Part shown: positions 1 to 6,225 of the stretch, in pieces
How the letters are laid out: every line of letters begins with the position of its first letter
Numbering within the stretch: position 1 is the first letter of the stretch
Origin: Actinomycetota bacterium
Lineage (GTDB): Bacteria; Actinomycetota; Actinomycetes; Streptosporangiales; Streptosporangiaceae
Length of the DNA: 10,198 nucleotides
Reading direction: 5' to 3'
Assembly (NCBI GenBank): GCA_003541285.1
Contig: DPMS01000631.1
Coordinates: 1 to 10,198, forward strand
Notes under the pieces: generated by a model
Database searches by the model: none
The model's input: only the letters and a program-made list of their open reading frames with translations
What the model was told of the DNA's origin: nothing
Made by a program: the position numbers and the translations under genes

Positions 1-2360
1 GGGTTGTCGAGGGTGAACGCGTGCTGCGCGACATCGGCGTCGGCGGTGCCGAACGGGCGGCCCACCACGGCGGTCGCGCACTGGTAGACCGGCAGCCCGC
101 CCGGCACATCGGCGGGAAAGCGCACTCGCAGCAGCCGGTCCTGGCCGATCGACCCGTCCACGTGGGTGCGGAACTCGACCCGGTCCGCGCCACTCCACAG
201 GATGGTCTCCTGGCTGACCCGCAGCCCGCCCAGGCTGAAGGAGGCGACCAGCCGCGAGCCGATGGCGCACCGCTCGGCCCGTACCGTAGCGGGGGAGCCG
301 GCCGAGCCGGTGCCCGGCCCTTTCGGGGAGAGCAGCCACTGCCCCTCCCCCCAGCGCGGGTGGTAGTCGTACTCCTCCTGGAGCACCAGTTCGTTCCCGG
401 GCCCGCGCAGCAGTTCGGTGCCGGCCCGCCGGTCCAGGATCCGGGTGAGCGCGCCACCGCGCGCGGGATCCGCCTCCACCCGGAAGGTCTCGTTCTCGAT
501 GACCGGGTTGGCCGGCCCGGTGACCCAGCCTTCCTCGCCTGGTCCCGGTGCCGGGGTGGCCCAGTAGGTCCGGTAGCCGGCAGCGGGCACGTGGTCCGCG
601 CGGAAAGTGATCGTCGCCTCGGCGAGTGACCCGTCGGGATGACGCCGCACCCCCTCGGCGAGGAACGGCACGTCGGCGCCGGTCTCGCCGGACAGCGCCA
701 GCCACGGCGTGCCGGGCTCGGCATAGCTGAGCGTGATCGTGGCCAGGCCAGCCCTCGGCCATGAGACGGTGCTGAACACGACGACCGGACGTGACGGGTT
801 GCCGGCCGGGGGAACGGTGTCGGCGAGGCCGGCCAGGTAGGCGATGGCGTCGCGGCGGGCCCCGTCGCCGCGTTCGAAGGCTTCCCGCCAGCCGCCGAGC
901 AGGTCGAGATAGACCTGGTCGGACTCGGTGCCGGTGATGGCGTCGTGGTGTGCCCCGAACACCAGCTGCCGCCAGGCCTTGTCCAGCGAGGCCGCCGGGT
1001 AGTCCGCCCCGGCAAGCCAGGCCACGGTGGCGAGCCGCTCGCCGTCCAGCGTCGCGACCTCGGCTGCCCGCTGGGCCTGCTTGGTGTCGACGTAGGAGAC
1101 GTCCTTGCCGGTATAGACCGGGTTCATGTCCCGGGTCTGCGGGGTCAGCCAGATCCCGCGCTGCGCCGCCTCCTCGCGGACGGCGGCGAAGAACTCGCGC
1201 GGCAGCGCGGTCACGCACCGCGGCCAGACGTAGCGGGCGGCGAAGTCCCGGTGGACCGCTGTCGCCCAGCGGGCCGGGATGACGTGGTCGGCGCCGACCG
1301 GGAGCAGCACGTTACGGGTGGCGGCCACCGGTGCCAGCGTGGTCAGCTGGATGAGCACCTCCGCCTGCGCCCCGGCCAGGTCGGCGGCCTGGTGGATGCC
1401 CCAGCCGGCCCCGTAGTGGTTGGGCATGTAGCTGGTGAGCAGCCCGTGGCCGTCGGGGGAGAGCCACTCGAACTCGCTGGGGAACTGCATCCGGGTGTTG
1501 TCGCCGACCGTGCGCCAGGGCCCCCACTGGTGGTAGGGGCCGCGCGCCCAGGCTGAGGAGGTCAGCCCGGCCGCCGCCATCAGCCCGGGGTAGCCGGGAT
1601 CGAAGCCGAAGGCGTCCAGCATCCAGGCGCTGTGCGGGTCGCCGCCGAGCACGTCGCGCTGGTGGCCGATGCCGTAGACGGCGTTGCGGATAGTGGATTC
1701 GGCGCAGGTCAGGTTGGTGTTCGGCTCGTTGTAGTTGCCGCCCACGAGCTCGATCCGGCCCTCGGCCATGAGGGCGCGCAGATCCGCCCGGTCCTGCGGG
1801 TGGGTATCGAAGTACGGCTTGAGGTAGTCAATCTCAGCCAGCACGAACTTGTAGTCGGGGTCGGACCGTGCCGCGTCCAGGTGCAGCTTCACCAGCTCGA
1901 AGGCGGTGCGCACCTCGGGTAGCTGGCCGTCCTCGCCGGGTAGCAGCAGCCGCGACTGGGTGAACTGGCCCTGGGTGTTCCACCACACCGGGTCGTAGTG
2001 GAAGTGGCTGACCATCCAGATGGTCCAGCCCGGCTCGGCGACGGTGAGCATGGCAGTGAGCTCGGTGCGGGTGGCTCCGGTGGTGCCAGCGCTTTCGGCG
2101 ATAACCATGACCGGCAGCACGCTGCCGGGCGCGTGCGGGGCGGCGACCTCGACCGCCACCTCGGCCACGGCGGTCGCGCCGGCCTCCAGACCCTCCCGGC
2201 GGAACGCCCGCGGCGTGCTGATTCCCGGCCCCTCCACGCGGACGAGGATCGGGGCGACGGCCGGAGCCTCGCCGGCGGCCAGCGTGACCCGCATGATCTG
2301 GAGCGGCTTCCCGGGGGTGCCCGCGAACAGCAGGGTCGATTCGGCGCTGGTAATGCGCAT
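1..2360 (-). CDS. Glycoside hydrolase family 38, alpha-mannosidase-like (C-terminus beyond window)
   Basis: Reading the minus strand from ATG at 2360 gives 786 uninterrupted codons running off the left edge, so the C-terminal part is missing. Residues 1-110 form a beta-rich leader without a recognised motif. The catalytic GH38 domain follows: HFHYDPVW (119-126) carries the zinc-binding His/Asp pair (H121 and D123 by analogy with Golgi mannosidase II). WMLDAFGFDP (246-255) contains the expected nucleophile, D249. HHDAITGT (471-478) is the family's middle-domain signature and supplies another zinc ligand. After about residue 520 comes the beta-sandwich region. The family uses a retaining, zinc-assisted mechanism to cleave alpha-mannosidic bonds. 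No signal peptide is visible, so a cytoplasmic enzyme acting on imported oligosaccharides or glycoconjugates is likely. The exact substrate cannot be read; mannosylglycerate hydrolases and other specificities occur in GH38. ATG 2360 has no clear Shine-Dalgarno; an in-frame GTG at 2393 is the alternative start. The gene diverges from the regulator at 2463. Confidence 0.93.
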   Translation of the reverse strand, partial: MRITSAESTLLFAGTPGKPLQIMRVTLAAGEAPAVAPILVRVEGPGISTPRAFRREGLEAGATAVAEVAVEVAAPHAPGSVLPVMVIAESAGTTGATRTELTAMLTVAEPGWTIWMVSHFHYDPVWWNTQGQFTQSRLLLPGEDGQLPEVRTAFELVKLHLDAARSDPDYKFVLAEIDYLKPYFDTHPQDRADLRALMAEGRIELVGGNYNEPNTNLTCAESTIRNAVYGIGHQRDVLGGDPHSAWMLDAFGFDPGYPGLMAAAGLTSSAWARGPYHQWGPWRTVGDNTRMQFPSEFEWLSPDGHGLLTSYMPNHYGAGWGIHQAADLAGAQAEVLIQLTTLAPVAATRNVLLPVGADHVIPARWATAVHRDFAARYVWPRCVTALPREFFAAVREEAAQRGIWLTPQTRDMNPVYTGKDVSYVDTKQAQRAAEVATLDGERLATVAWLAGADYPAASLDKAWRQLVFGAHHDAITGTESDQVYLDLLGGWREAFERGDGARRDAIAYLAGLADTVPPAGNPSRPVVVFSTVSWPRAGLATITLSYAEPGTPWLALSGETGADVPFLAEGVRRHPDGSLAEATITFRADHVPAAGYRTYWATPAPGPGEEGWVTGPANPVIENETFRVEADPARGGALTRILDRRAGTELLRGPGNELVLQEEYDYHPRWGEGQWLLSPKGPGTGSAGSPATVRAERCAIGSRLVASFSLGGLRVSQETILWSGADRVEFRTHVDGSIGQDRLLRVRFPADVPGGLPVYQCATAVVGRPFGTADADVAQHAFTLDN

Positions 2361-2424
2361 GGCGCCATCGTCGCATGACTGCGGGGCACACACGTGCGGA
2401 GCTCGCGCCGGGGCCGCCCAGGTC

Positions 2425-2454
2425 TTGTCAAAACAAACCTTTCGAGAGTAATCT
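2425..2454 (+). promoter_or_regulatory. Promoter of the ArsR-type regulator, probably giving a leaderless mRNA
   Basis: A -35-like TTGTCA (2425-2430) is followed after 18 bp by TAATCT (2449-2454), a good -10 hexamer, in an unusually AT-rich pocket of the window. A transcript starting about 7 nt after the -10 would begin near 2461, one or two bases before the ATG at 2463. No Shine-Dalgarno lies at a useful distance. Leaderless messages are common in actinobacteria, so this both supports the start at 2463 and argues against a start further upstream. On the minus strand the same stretch reads TTGACA (2431-2426), but no convincing -10 follows it for the mannosidase gene. Confidence 0.6.
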
Positions 2455-2462
2455 TTCGAAAC
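2439..2462. promoter_or_regulatory. Tandem near-palindromic operator candidate (CTTTCGAAAG type)
   Basis: Two 10-bp near-palindromes, CTTTCGAGAG (2439-2448) and CTTTCGAAAC (2453-2462), each differ by one base from the perfect palindrome CTTTCGAAAG. They are separated by TAAT, so their centres are 14 bp apart. They flank and overlap the -10 box of the regulator gene and lie between the divergent mannosidase and regulator genes. ArsR-type proteins typically bind imperfect inverted repeats over their own promoter, so autoregulation and possible co-control of the mannosidase is a reasonable inference. Another regulator could equally own this site. Confidence 0.5.
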
Positions 2463-3161
2463 ATGTCTTCCGATAAAGTGGCCGTGGGTGCGCACGCGGA
2501 CGGGAACGTGGTGGCACATCCGCCCGCTGAGCCTGCTGACGTGGGCGGCATGGGTGTCCGCAAGATCACTGATGCCCGGGCGATGCGCGCGCTGGCTCAT
2601 CCGCTGCGGCTCGCGCTGCTGGAGGCGCTTGCCCATGCCGGGACGCTTACCGCCACCCAGGCCAGTGAGCTGCTGGGGGAAAGCCCGGCGAACTGCGCTT
2701 TCCATCTCCGGACGCTGGCCAAGTACGGCTACGTCGTGGAGGCCGGCGGCGGCAGGGGCCGGGAGCGCCCGTGGCGGCGGGCACATACGGCGCTGCAGAT
2801 CTCCTCCGGCCAGGACGACCCCGCCGTCGCGGTGGCTGCCGAGGAGGTCGGCCAGTTCTGGCTGGACATGGTGCTGGACAGGGCGCGCAGGGCACTGTCG
2901 ATGCGGGGTTCCTGGCCTGCCGACTGGCATCACAACGACCTGCTGGGCCAGACCGAGCACATCGTCTACGTGACGCAGGAAGAGGCCCGCCAGCTAGGGG
3001 AACAGGTGCAGCGCCTCATCCGGCGCTACGACGAGCGGGCCGATCACCCCGGGCGCCGGCCGGCCGGCGCGATACCGGTCGAGGTCCTGCTGCTCTCCTA
3101 CCCGTTGCTGCACCTGTCCGGATGGCAGCCCCCAGCGGCCGACGAGGCCGCACCCGGCTAA
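2463..3161 (+). CDS. ArsR/HTH_20-type winged helix-turn-helix transcriptional regulator
   Basis: This is a 232-residue regulator when started at ATG 2463. A variable N-terminal tail of about 30 residues precedes the DNA-binding domain. KITDARAMRALAHPLRLALL and the following helices (about 33-100) are the hallmark of ArsR/HTH_20 proteins: 'ALAHPLRLALLEAL' is the first helix pair, 'TATQASELLGESPANCAFHLRTLAKYG' contains the turn and recognition helix, and the RGRERPWRRA segment fits the wing. The remaining 130 residues are mostly helical and presumably serve dimerisation or effector sensing. No cysteine pair of the metal-sensing ArsR kind is seen, so metal sensing is unlikely. The open frame extends upstream to an ATG at 2394, but that start would place the promoter inside the gene. 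An internal ATG at 2550, right at the domain start, is a weaker alternative. In actinobacteria such regulators commonly sit beside MFS transporters, and a degenerate one follows here at 3620. Confidence 0.85.
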   Translation: MSSDKVAVGAHADGNVVAHPPAEPADVGGMGVRKITDARAMRALAHPLRLALLEALAHAGTLTATQASELLGESPANCAFHLRTLAKYGYVVEAGGGRGRERPWRRAHTALQISSGQDDPAVAVAAEEVGQFWLDMVLDRARRALSMRGSWPADWHHNDLLGQTEHIVYVTQEEARQLGEQVQRLIRRYDERADHPGRRPAGAIPVEVLLLSYPLLHLSGWQPPAADEAAPG

Positions 3162-3192
3162 ACCCGTACGCCTTCTGCCCGAGGAGAAGCCC

Positions 3193-3618
3193 ATGCATCC
3201 GGAGATTGCCCGAGACCTAGTGGCCCAGCGGCAGGCGGAACTGCAGCGCCGGGCAGAACTGGGCCGCCAGCGCAGGCTAGCCCATCAGGCCCGGCCGGCA
3301 TACCGCTCGCCGTCCACCCGGCGGGGATGGTGGCCTGCCCGGTGGCGCTGGGTCCAGCGGCCATCCCCGGAAGCCAAGCCCGGCGTCTTCCCGGAAGGGC
3401 CGGATGCGTTCGGCTTCCGCACCTACCTGACTGCTGCCGAAGCGCGCCAGCTCGCCCGGGAGTGGCCGGACTCGCTGGACAGGTTCGCTGACCGGGTGGA
3501 GGAGCCCATGCGGTGCCCGGTGGACGCGGTGCTGTTCGAGGTGGTCGTGCTGGGCCGGCAGGTCCCGGACCAGGCGGAGGCCGCTCGTGGCCTGCCCGGG
3601 CCAGCGCAGGCGGACTGA
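3193..3618 (+). CDS. Protein of unknown function, 141 residues
   Basis: The start ATG at 3193 is preceded by a good Shine-Dalgarno, GAGGAG at 3181-3186, six bases away. The gene begins 31 bp after the regulator stop, which suggests co-transcription. Residues 1-35 (MHPEIARDLVAQRQAELQRR and on) would form one long, highly charged amphipathic helix of a type often seen at the start of small actinobacterial proteins. A basic, tryptophan-rich patch, RRGWWPARWRW, lies at 43-53. Residues 65-125 look like a small folded domain with mixed helix and strand (AAEARQLAREWPDSLDRFAD, then DAVLFEVVVL). There is no signal peptide or transmembrane segment, and I recognise no family. The stop at 3618 lies one base before the GTG of the MFS relic. 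The clear ribosome site and strong coding bias make it a real gene, although the low-complexity tail (GLPGPAQAD) may have been altered by neighbouring rearrangement. Confidence 0.7.
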   Translation: MHPEIARDLVAQRQAELQRRAELGRQRRLAHQARPAYRSPSTRRGWWPARWRWVQRPSPEAKPGVFPEGPDAFGFRTYLTAAEARQLAREWPDSLDRFADRVEEPMRCPVDAVLFEVVVLGRQVPDQAEAARGLPGPAQAD

Positions 3619-3619
3619 C

Positions 3620-3793
3620 GTGCGCAGGCTGCTGGCCCACCGGGACGCGCGGCTCTACCTCGGCGGGCAGGCCCTGATCGCAGTCGTGGACTGCCGGGTG
3701 CTGCTGGCCGCGATGGCGGCGGTCATCGCGGTCTCTGCGGTATACCTGGTGGGCCAGCCGGCCGAGCCGCCGGGCAATCGTGTGCGCCGATAG
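3620..3793 (+). pseudogene. MFS transporter relic with a large internal deletion
   Basis: From GTG at 3620 there are 57 codons. Residues 1-19 (VRRLLAHRDARLYLGGQAL) match the usual first residues of actinobacterial MFS exporters, where this stretch leads into the first membrane helix. The text then jumps to IAVVDCRVLLAAMAAVIAVS (20-39), followed by AVYLV and a short polar tail, which resembles the last membrane helix and C-terminus of the same family. About ten helices, more than 1 kb of gene, would be missing between. The join lies in a GQAL/GALL-like stretch, consistent with deletion between short similar sequences. The start is one base after the upstream stop and the ArsR-type regulator is nearby, as is usual for regulator-MFS pairs. 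Alternatively it is a genuine single-span membrane miniprotein. The family assignment is from memory of MFS termini and was not checked by alignment. Confidence 0.6.
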
Positions 3794-3810
3794 GTAACAT
3801 CGGAAGTTAC
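3794..3810. promoter_or_regulatory. Palindromic site upstream of the LacI-family gene
   Basis: GTAACATCGGAAGTTAC is a 17-bp imperfect palindrome. The five-base arms GTAAC and GTTAC are perfect, with further symmetry at TC/GA inside, so the site reads GTAACnTCnGAnGTTAC. It begins directly after the stop of the MFS relic and ends 48 bp before the LacI-family start codon. It is an AT-richer island in GC-rich sequence and is a plausible operator for autoregulation or for another regulator. It lacks the strict central CG that most LacI operators have. Confidence 0.4.
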
Positions 3811-3858
3811 ATCTGTCGGCGGGAAGGTGCCCCGCGCGCAGAGCGGAGCGAGGTACCA

Positions 3859-4902
3859 ATGACCGACCCCCCGGTGACCCTGCGGGATGTTGCGGCGCGC
3901 GCCGGGGTCCACCCCGCTACCGCCTCCCGGGCGCTGAACCCGGAAACCCGGCTGCTTGTCCGCGAGGACACCGCACTGCGGGTACTCGAAGCGGCGGAAC
4001 ACCTCGGCTACCACCCGAACCCGGTCGCACGCAGCTTGCGCACCAGGCGCTCCCACACCGTCGGCGTGCTGATCCCCGATCTCACCAACCCCCTGTTCCC
4101 GCCGATCGTGCGGGGACTGGAAGACCGGCTCGCGGCAGCCGGGTATGTCGCGCTGATCGGCAACACCGACGGCGATGGCGAACGCGAGCGGCTGCTGTTC
4201 GAGCAGATGCGGGCCCGCCACGTGGACGGGATGGTGCTCGCCACCGCTCACCTGAGCGACCCGCTGCTGGCGGAAGCGGCCCGCGCGGGTCTGCCGGTGG
4301 TACTGATGAACCGCATGGCGCAAGATCACAGCCTGCCCTCCGTCTCGGTGGACAACGAGCGCGGGATGCGGATGGCGGTAACGCACCTGGTCGCCGAGGG
4401 GCACCAGCGGATCGCCCACATCGCCGGACCACAGGAACTGTCCACCGGCCTGAACCGCTACCGCGGCTTCATGGCGGCGATCGAAGCGCATGGGCTGGTG
4501 GCTGACCCGGACCTGATCATCGCCGCCAAGGCCTTCTCGATCGAGGAGGGACTGCGGTGCACCCGCGCGCTGCTGGAACGCCGCAGCGGGTGCACGGCGG
4601 TTGCGGCCGGCAACGACATGCTCGCGGTTGGCTGCTTCGCCGCGCTGGACGAAGCCGGGCTGGACTGCCCGGCTGACCTGTCCGTGGTGGGGTTCAACGA
4701 CATGCCGTTCATCGACCGGCTGCGGCCGCCGCTCACCACCATCCGCTTCCCGCACTATCAGGTGGGCACCGAGGCGGCGCAACTGCTGCTGGAGCGGATC
4801 GCTGGCCAGGATGGCCCGGTCAAGGTGCTCTATCTCGCCCCGGAACTGGTCGTCCGCGGGTCAACCGCGCCATGCCGTCCCGGGGAGCCCGGGCTTGCCT
4901 GA
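3859..4902 (+). CDS. LacI-family transcriptional regulator
   Basis: This is a complete 347-residue LacI/GalR-family regulator of normal length. The helix-turn-helix is at residues 7-28 (TLRDVAARAGVHPATASRAL), followed by the hinge region NPVARSLRTRRSHTVGV at 54-70, which inserts into the minor groove. The periplasmic-binding-protein-like effector domain runs from about 68 to 335: VLIPDLTNPLFPPIVRGLE, the DGMVLATA strand, VSVDNERGMRMAVTHL and the GNDMLAVGCFAALDEAG segment are all standard. LSVVGFNDMPFIDRLRPPLT (274-293) and the end ELVVRGSTAP are also typical. The start ATG has a Shine-Dalgarno-like GAGCGAGG upstream. It is transcribed toward the dehydrogenase and solute-uptake genes and is their likely local regulator. 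The effector cannot be read from sequence; most relatives sense sugars, sugar acids or phosphorylated intermediates. Confidence 0.95.
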   Translation: MTDPPVTLRDVAARAGVHPATASRALNPETRLLVREDTALRVLEAAEHLGYHPNPVARSLRTRRSHTVGVLIPDLTNPLFPPIVRGLEDRLAAAGYVALIGNTDGDGERERLLFEQMRARHVDGMVLATAHLSDPLLAEAARAGLPVVLMNRMAQDHSLPSVSVDNERGMRMAVTHLVAEGHQRIAHIAGPQELSTGLNRYRGFMAAIEAHGLVADPDLIIAAKAFSIEEGLRCTRALLERRSGCTAVAAGNDMLAVGCFAALDEAGLDCPADLSVVGFNDMPFIDRLRPPLTTIRFPHYQVGTEAAQLLLERIAGQDGPVKVLYLAPELVVRGSTAPCRPGEPGLA

Positions 4903-4953
4903 CCGGCTTCACCGACCGCCTGCTGGCCGGCTTCGCCGGACTGGCTGAGCGGC

Positions 4954-4973
4954 TGCACACGATTGCGTTAGGG
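4954..4973 (+). promoter_or_regulatory. Candidate LacI operator, copy 1
   Basis: TGCACACGATTGCGTTAGGG lies 52 bp after the LacI-family stop codon. It shares TGCA-ACGATTG-TTAGGG with a second copy at 5100-5118, differing by one base and a two-base insertion. Around the central CG the outer GCA/TGC triplets pair symmetrically. Repetition of this motif in the short space before the dehydrogenase gene suggests a protein-binding site, most simply for the adjacent LacI-family regulator. Confidence 0.4.
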
Positions 4974-5064
4974 TGGCCCCGTCCCGCTGGCGCCGCCCGG
5001 CATGCACTGCCCTGATCGGTGTGCTATGTCCCGGGGCGGAAGGTAACAGCTTGGGAACATTGCA

Positions 5065-5093
5065 TTGACACAGCGATGAGGGTGGGTCAGGCT
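5065..5093 (+). promoter_or_regulatory. Weak promoter candidate for the dehydrogenase/uptake operon
   Basis: A perfect -35 hexamer TTGACA at 5065-5070 is followed at 17 bp by CAGGCT (5088-5093), which is a poor -10. If used, transcription would begin near 5100, exactly at the second operator-like motif, a position well suited to repression. The -35 match could be chance. Confidence 0.35.
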
Positions 5094-5099
5094 GCTGCC

Positions 5100-5118
5100 T
5101 GCAAACGATTGTTAGGGG
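5100..5118 (+). promoter_or_regulatory. Candidate LacI operator, copy 2
   Basis: TGCAAACGATTGTTAGGGG contains CAAACGATTG (5102-5111), a 10-bp near-palindrome (CAAnCGnTTG) with the central CG typical of LacI-family operators. It sits immediately before the ribosome-binding site (GGGGTGAGGG, 5115-5124) of the dehydrogenase gene and just after the predicted promoter. It repeats the motif at 4954-4973, with 146 bp between the two starts, a distance compatible with looping by a tetramer or with two independent sites. Confidence 0.45.
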
Positions 5119-5125
5119 TGAGGGA

Positions 5126-6091
5126 ATGGCCCGGGATGACACCAAGCACCGGCTGGGCTGGCTGGGCACTGGGCGGATGGGTTCCGCCCTGGTCCGCCGT
5201 CTGCTGGCCGGCGGCTGTGATGTCGCCGTCTACAACCGGACCAGGTCCAAGGCGGAGCCGCTGGCGGAGCACGGGGCGACGGTCGTCAACTCCGCCGCTG
5301 AGCTGGCCGACAGGGACATCGTGTTCGCCACCGTCGGCACCCCGCAGGATCTGCTGGACGCGGTGCTCGGCCCGGCCGGGCTGATCTCGGCCGGCGGCGC
5401 CCCGAAGATCGTGGTAGACGCCTCGACCATCTCGGTGGAGGCGTCACAGCAGGTGCGCGGGCGGCTGGCGGCCCACGGCACCGAGCTGCTGGCCGCACCG
5501 GTGATGGGTAACCCGAAGGTGGCGAGCGTGGGCCGGCTGACGCTGGCGGTCTCCGGATCCCGTCCCGCGTTCGAAACCGCGCAGCCCTACCTGGACATGC
5601 TCGGCTCGGGTGCGACCTACGTCGGTGAGGGCGAACTGGCCCGGATGGTGAAGATCTGCCACAACCTCTTCCTCGGCGTGGTGACGCAGTCGCTGGCAGA
5701 AGTGACGATCCTGGCCCAGAAGAGCGGCATCAGCAGGGAGGCTTTCCTGGCCTGCCTCAACAACAGCGTGATGGGCTCCACCTTCACGCGGTACAAGTCG
5801 CCCGCATTCGTCAACCTTGACTTCCACCCCACATTTACCACCAAGTTGCTGCGCAAGGATTTCGACCTTGGGCTGGCCGCGGCACGGGAGCAGGAGGTCG
5901 CGCTCCCGGTGGCGGCGCTGGTCCATCAGATCGTCCAGGGCCTGATCGGCATGGGGCGCGGCGATGACGATTTCGCAGCGCTGATCGAACTGGAGGCATC
6001 GGCATCGGGCCTGACGTTGGAGAGTGAGAATGCGGACATCTCTGACGGTCTAGCCCCAGCCCACGCGAACAACGCAAATGCAGTACGGTGA
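5126..6091 (+). CDS. NAD(P)-dependent oxidoreductase, beta-hydroxyacid dehydrogenase family
   Basis: A 321-residue member of the family that includes 3-hydroxyisobutyrate dehydrogenase, tartronate-semialdehyde reductase and 6-phosphogluconate dehydrogenase. The Rossmann nucleotide-binding loop GTGRMG is at 14-19. After the second strand, YNRTRSK (36-42) carries the NRT signature that usually marks NADP(H) preference. VDASTIS (97-103) is the substrate-loop motif, AAPVMGN (123-129) the second substrate segment, and K176 in KICHN (176-180) the catalytic lysine with its partner asparagine. LLRKDFDLGL (241-250) is the conserved C-terminal helix. The last 30 or so residues are a polar tail beyond the usual family end. 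The start ATG has the Shine-Dalgarno GGGGTGAGGG. The enzyme interconverts a beta-hydroxy acid and its semialdehyde or keto form; the real substrate is unknown. Its position between the LacI gene and the transporter implies action on the imported solute or a breakdown product. Confidence 0.9.
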   Translation: MARDDTKHRLGWLGTGRMGSALVRRLLAGGCDVAVYNRTRSKAEPLAEHGATVVNSAAELADRDIVFATVGTPQDLLDAVLGPAGLISAGGAPKIVVDASTISVEASQQVRGRLAAHGTELLAAPVMGNPKVASVGRLTLAVSGSRPAFETAQPYLDMLGSGATYVGEGELARMVKICHNLFLGVVTQSLAEVTILAQKSGISREAFLACLNNSVMGSTFTRYKSPAFVNLDFHPTFTTKLLRKDFDLGLAAAREQEVALPVAALVHQIVQGLIGMGRGDDDFAALIELEASASGLTLESENADISDGLAPAHANNANAVR

Positions 6092-6225
6092 GGCCCCGGC
6101 ACCACCAACAGTGGCCGGCCGCTGATCCGCCCTCCCGGACACCTCGTCACCGAGGCCCCCAACTCCGGGCGCCGCAGGCGACCGGCTATTCACCCGGCCA
6201 TTCATGAACTGGAAGGAGGAACCGG

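Noticed and set aside
21..2391. Several plus-strand and other-frame open frames of 96-226 codons over the left 2.4 kb
   Set aside because: All overlap the continuous 786-codon GH38 frame, whose catalytic and zinc motifs are in the right order.
2394..2462. Upstream ATG start (2394) for the ArsR-type regulator
   Set aside because: It would include the promoter and palindromes in the coding region and add residues with no relation to the family; no ribosome site precedes it.
3655..4782. A 375-codon minus-strand open frame opposite the LacI-family gene
   Set aside because: It is antisense to an unmistakable LacI-family protein and shows low-complexity composition with no recognisable domain.
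4926..4939. Possible terminator CCGGC-TTC-GCCGG after the LacI gene
   Set aside because: Only a 5-bp stem without a T-run; such stems are common by chance in this GC-rich sequence.
5126..6091. Assignment of the dehydrogenase as 3-hydroxyisobutyrate dehydrogenase of valine breakdown
   Set aside because: Tempting beside a LIV-type transporter, but the NRT cofactor motif and the AAPVMGN substrate segment point to a different subgroup, and no other valine-pathway gene is present.
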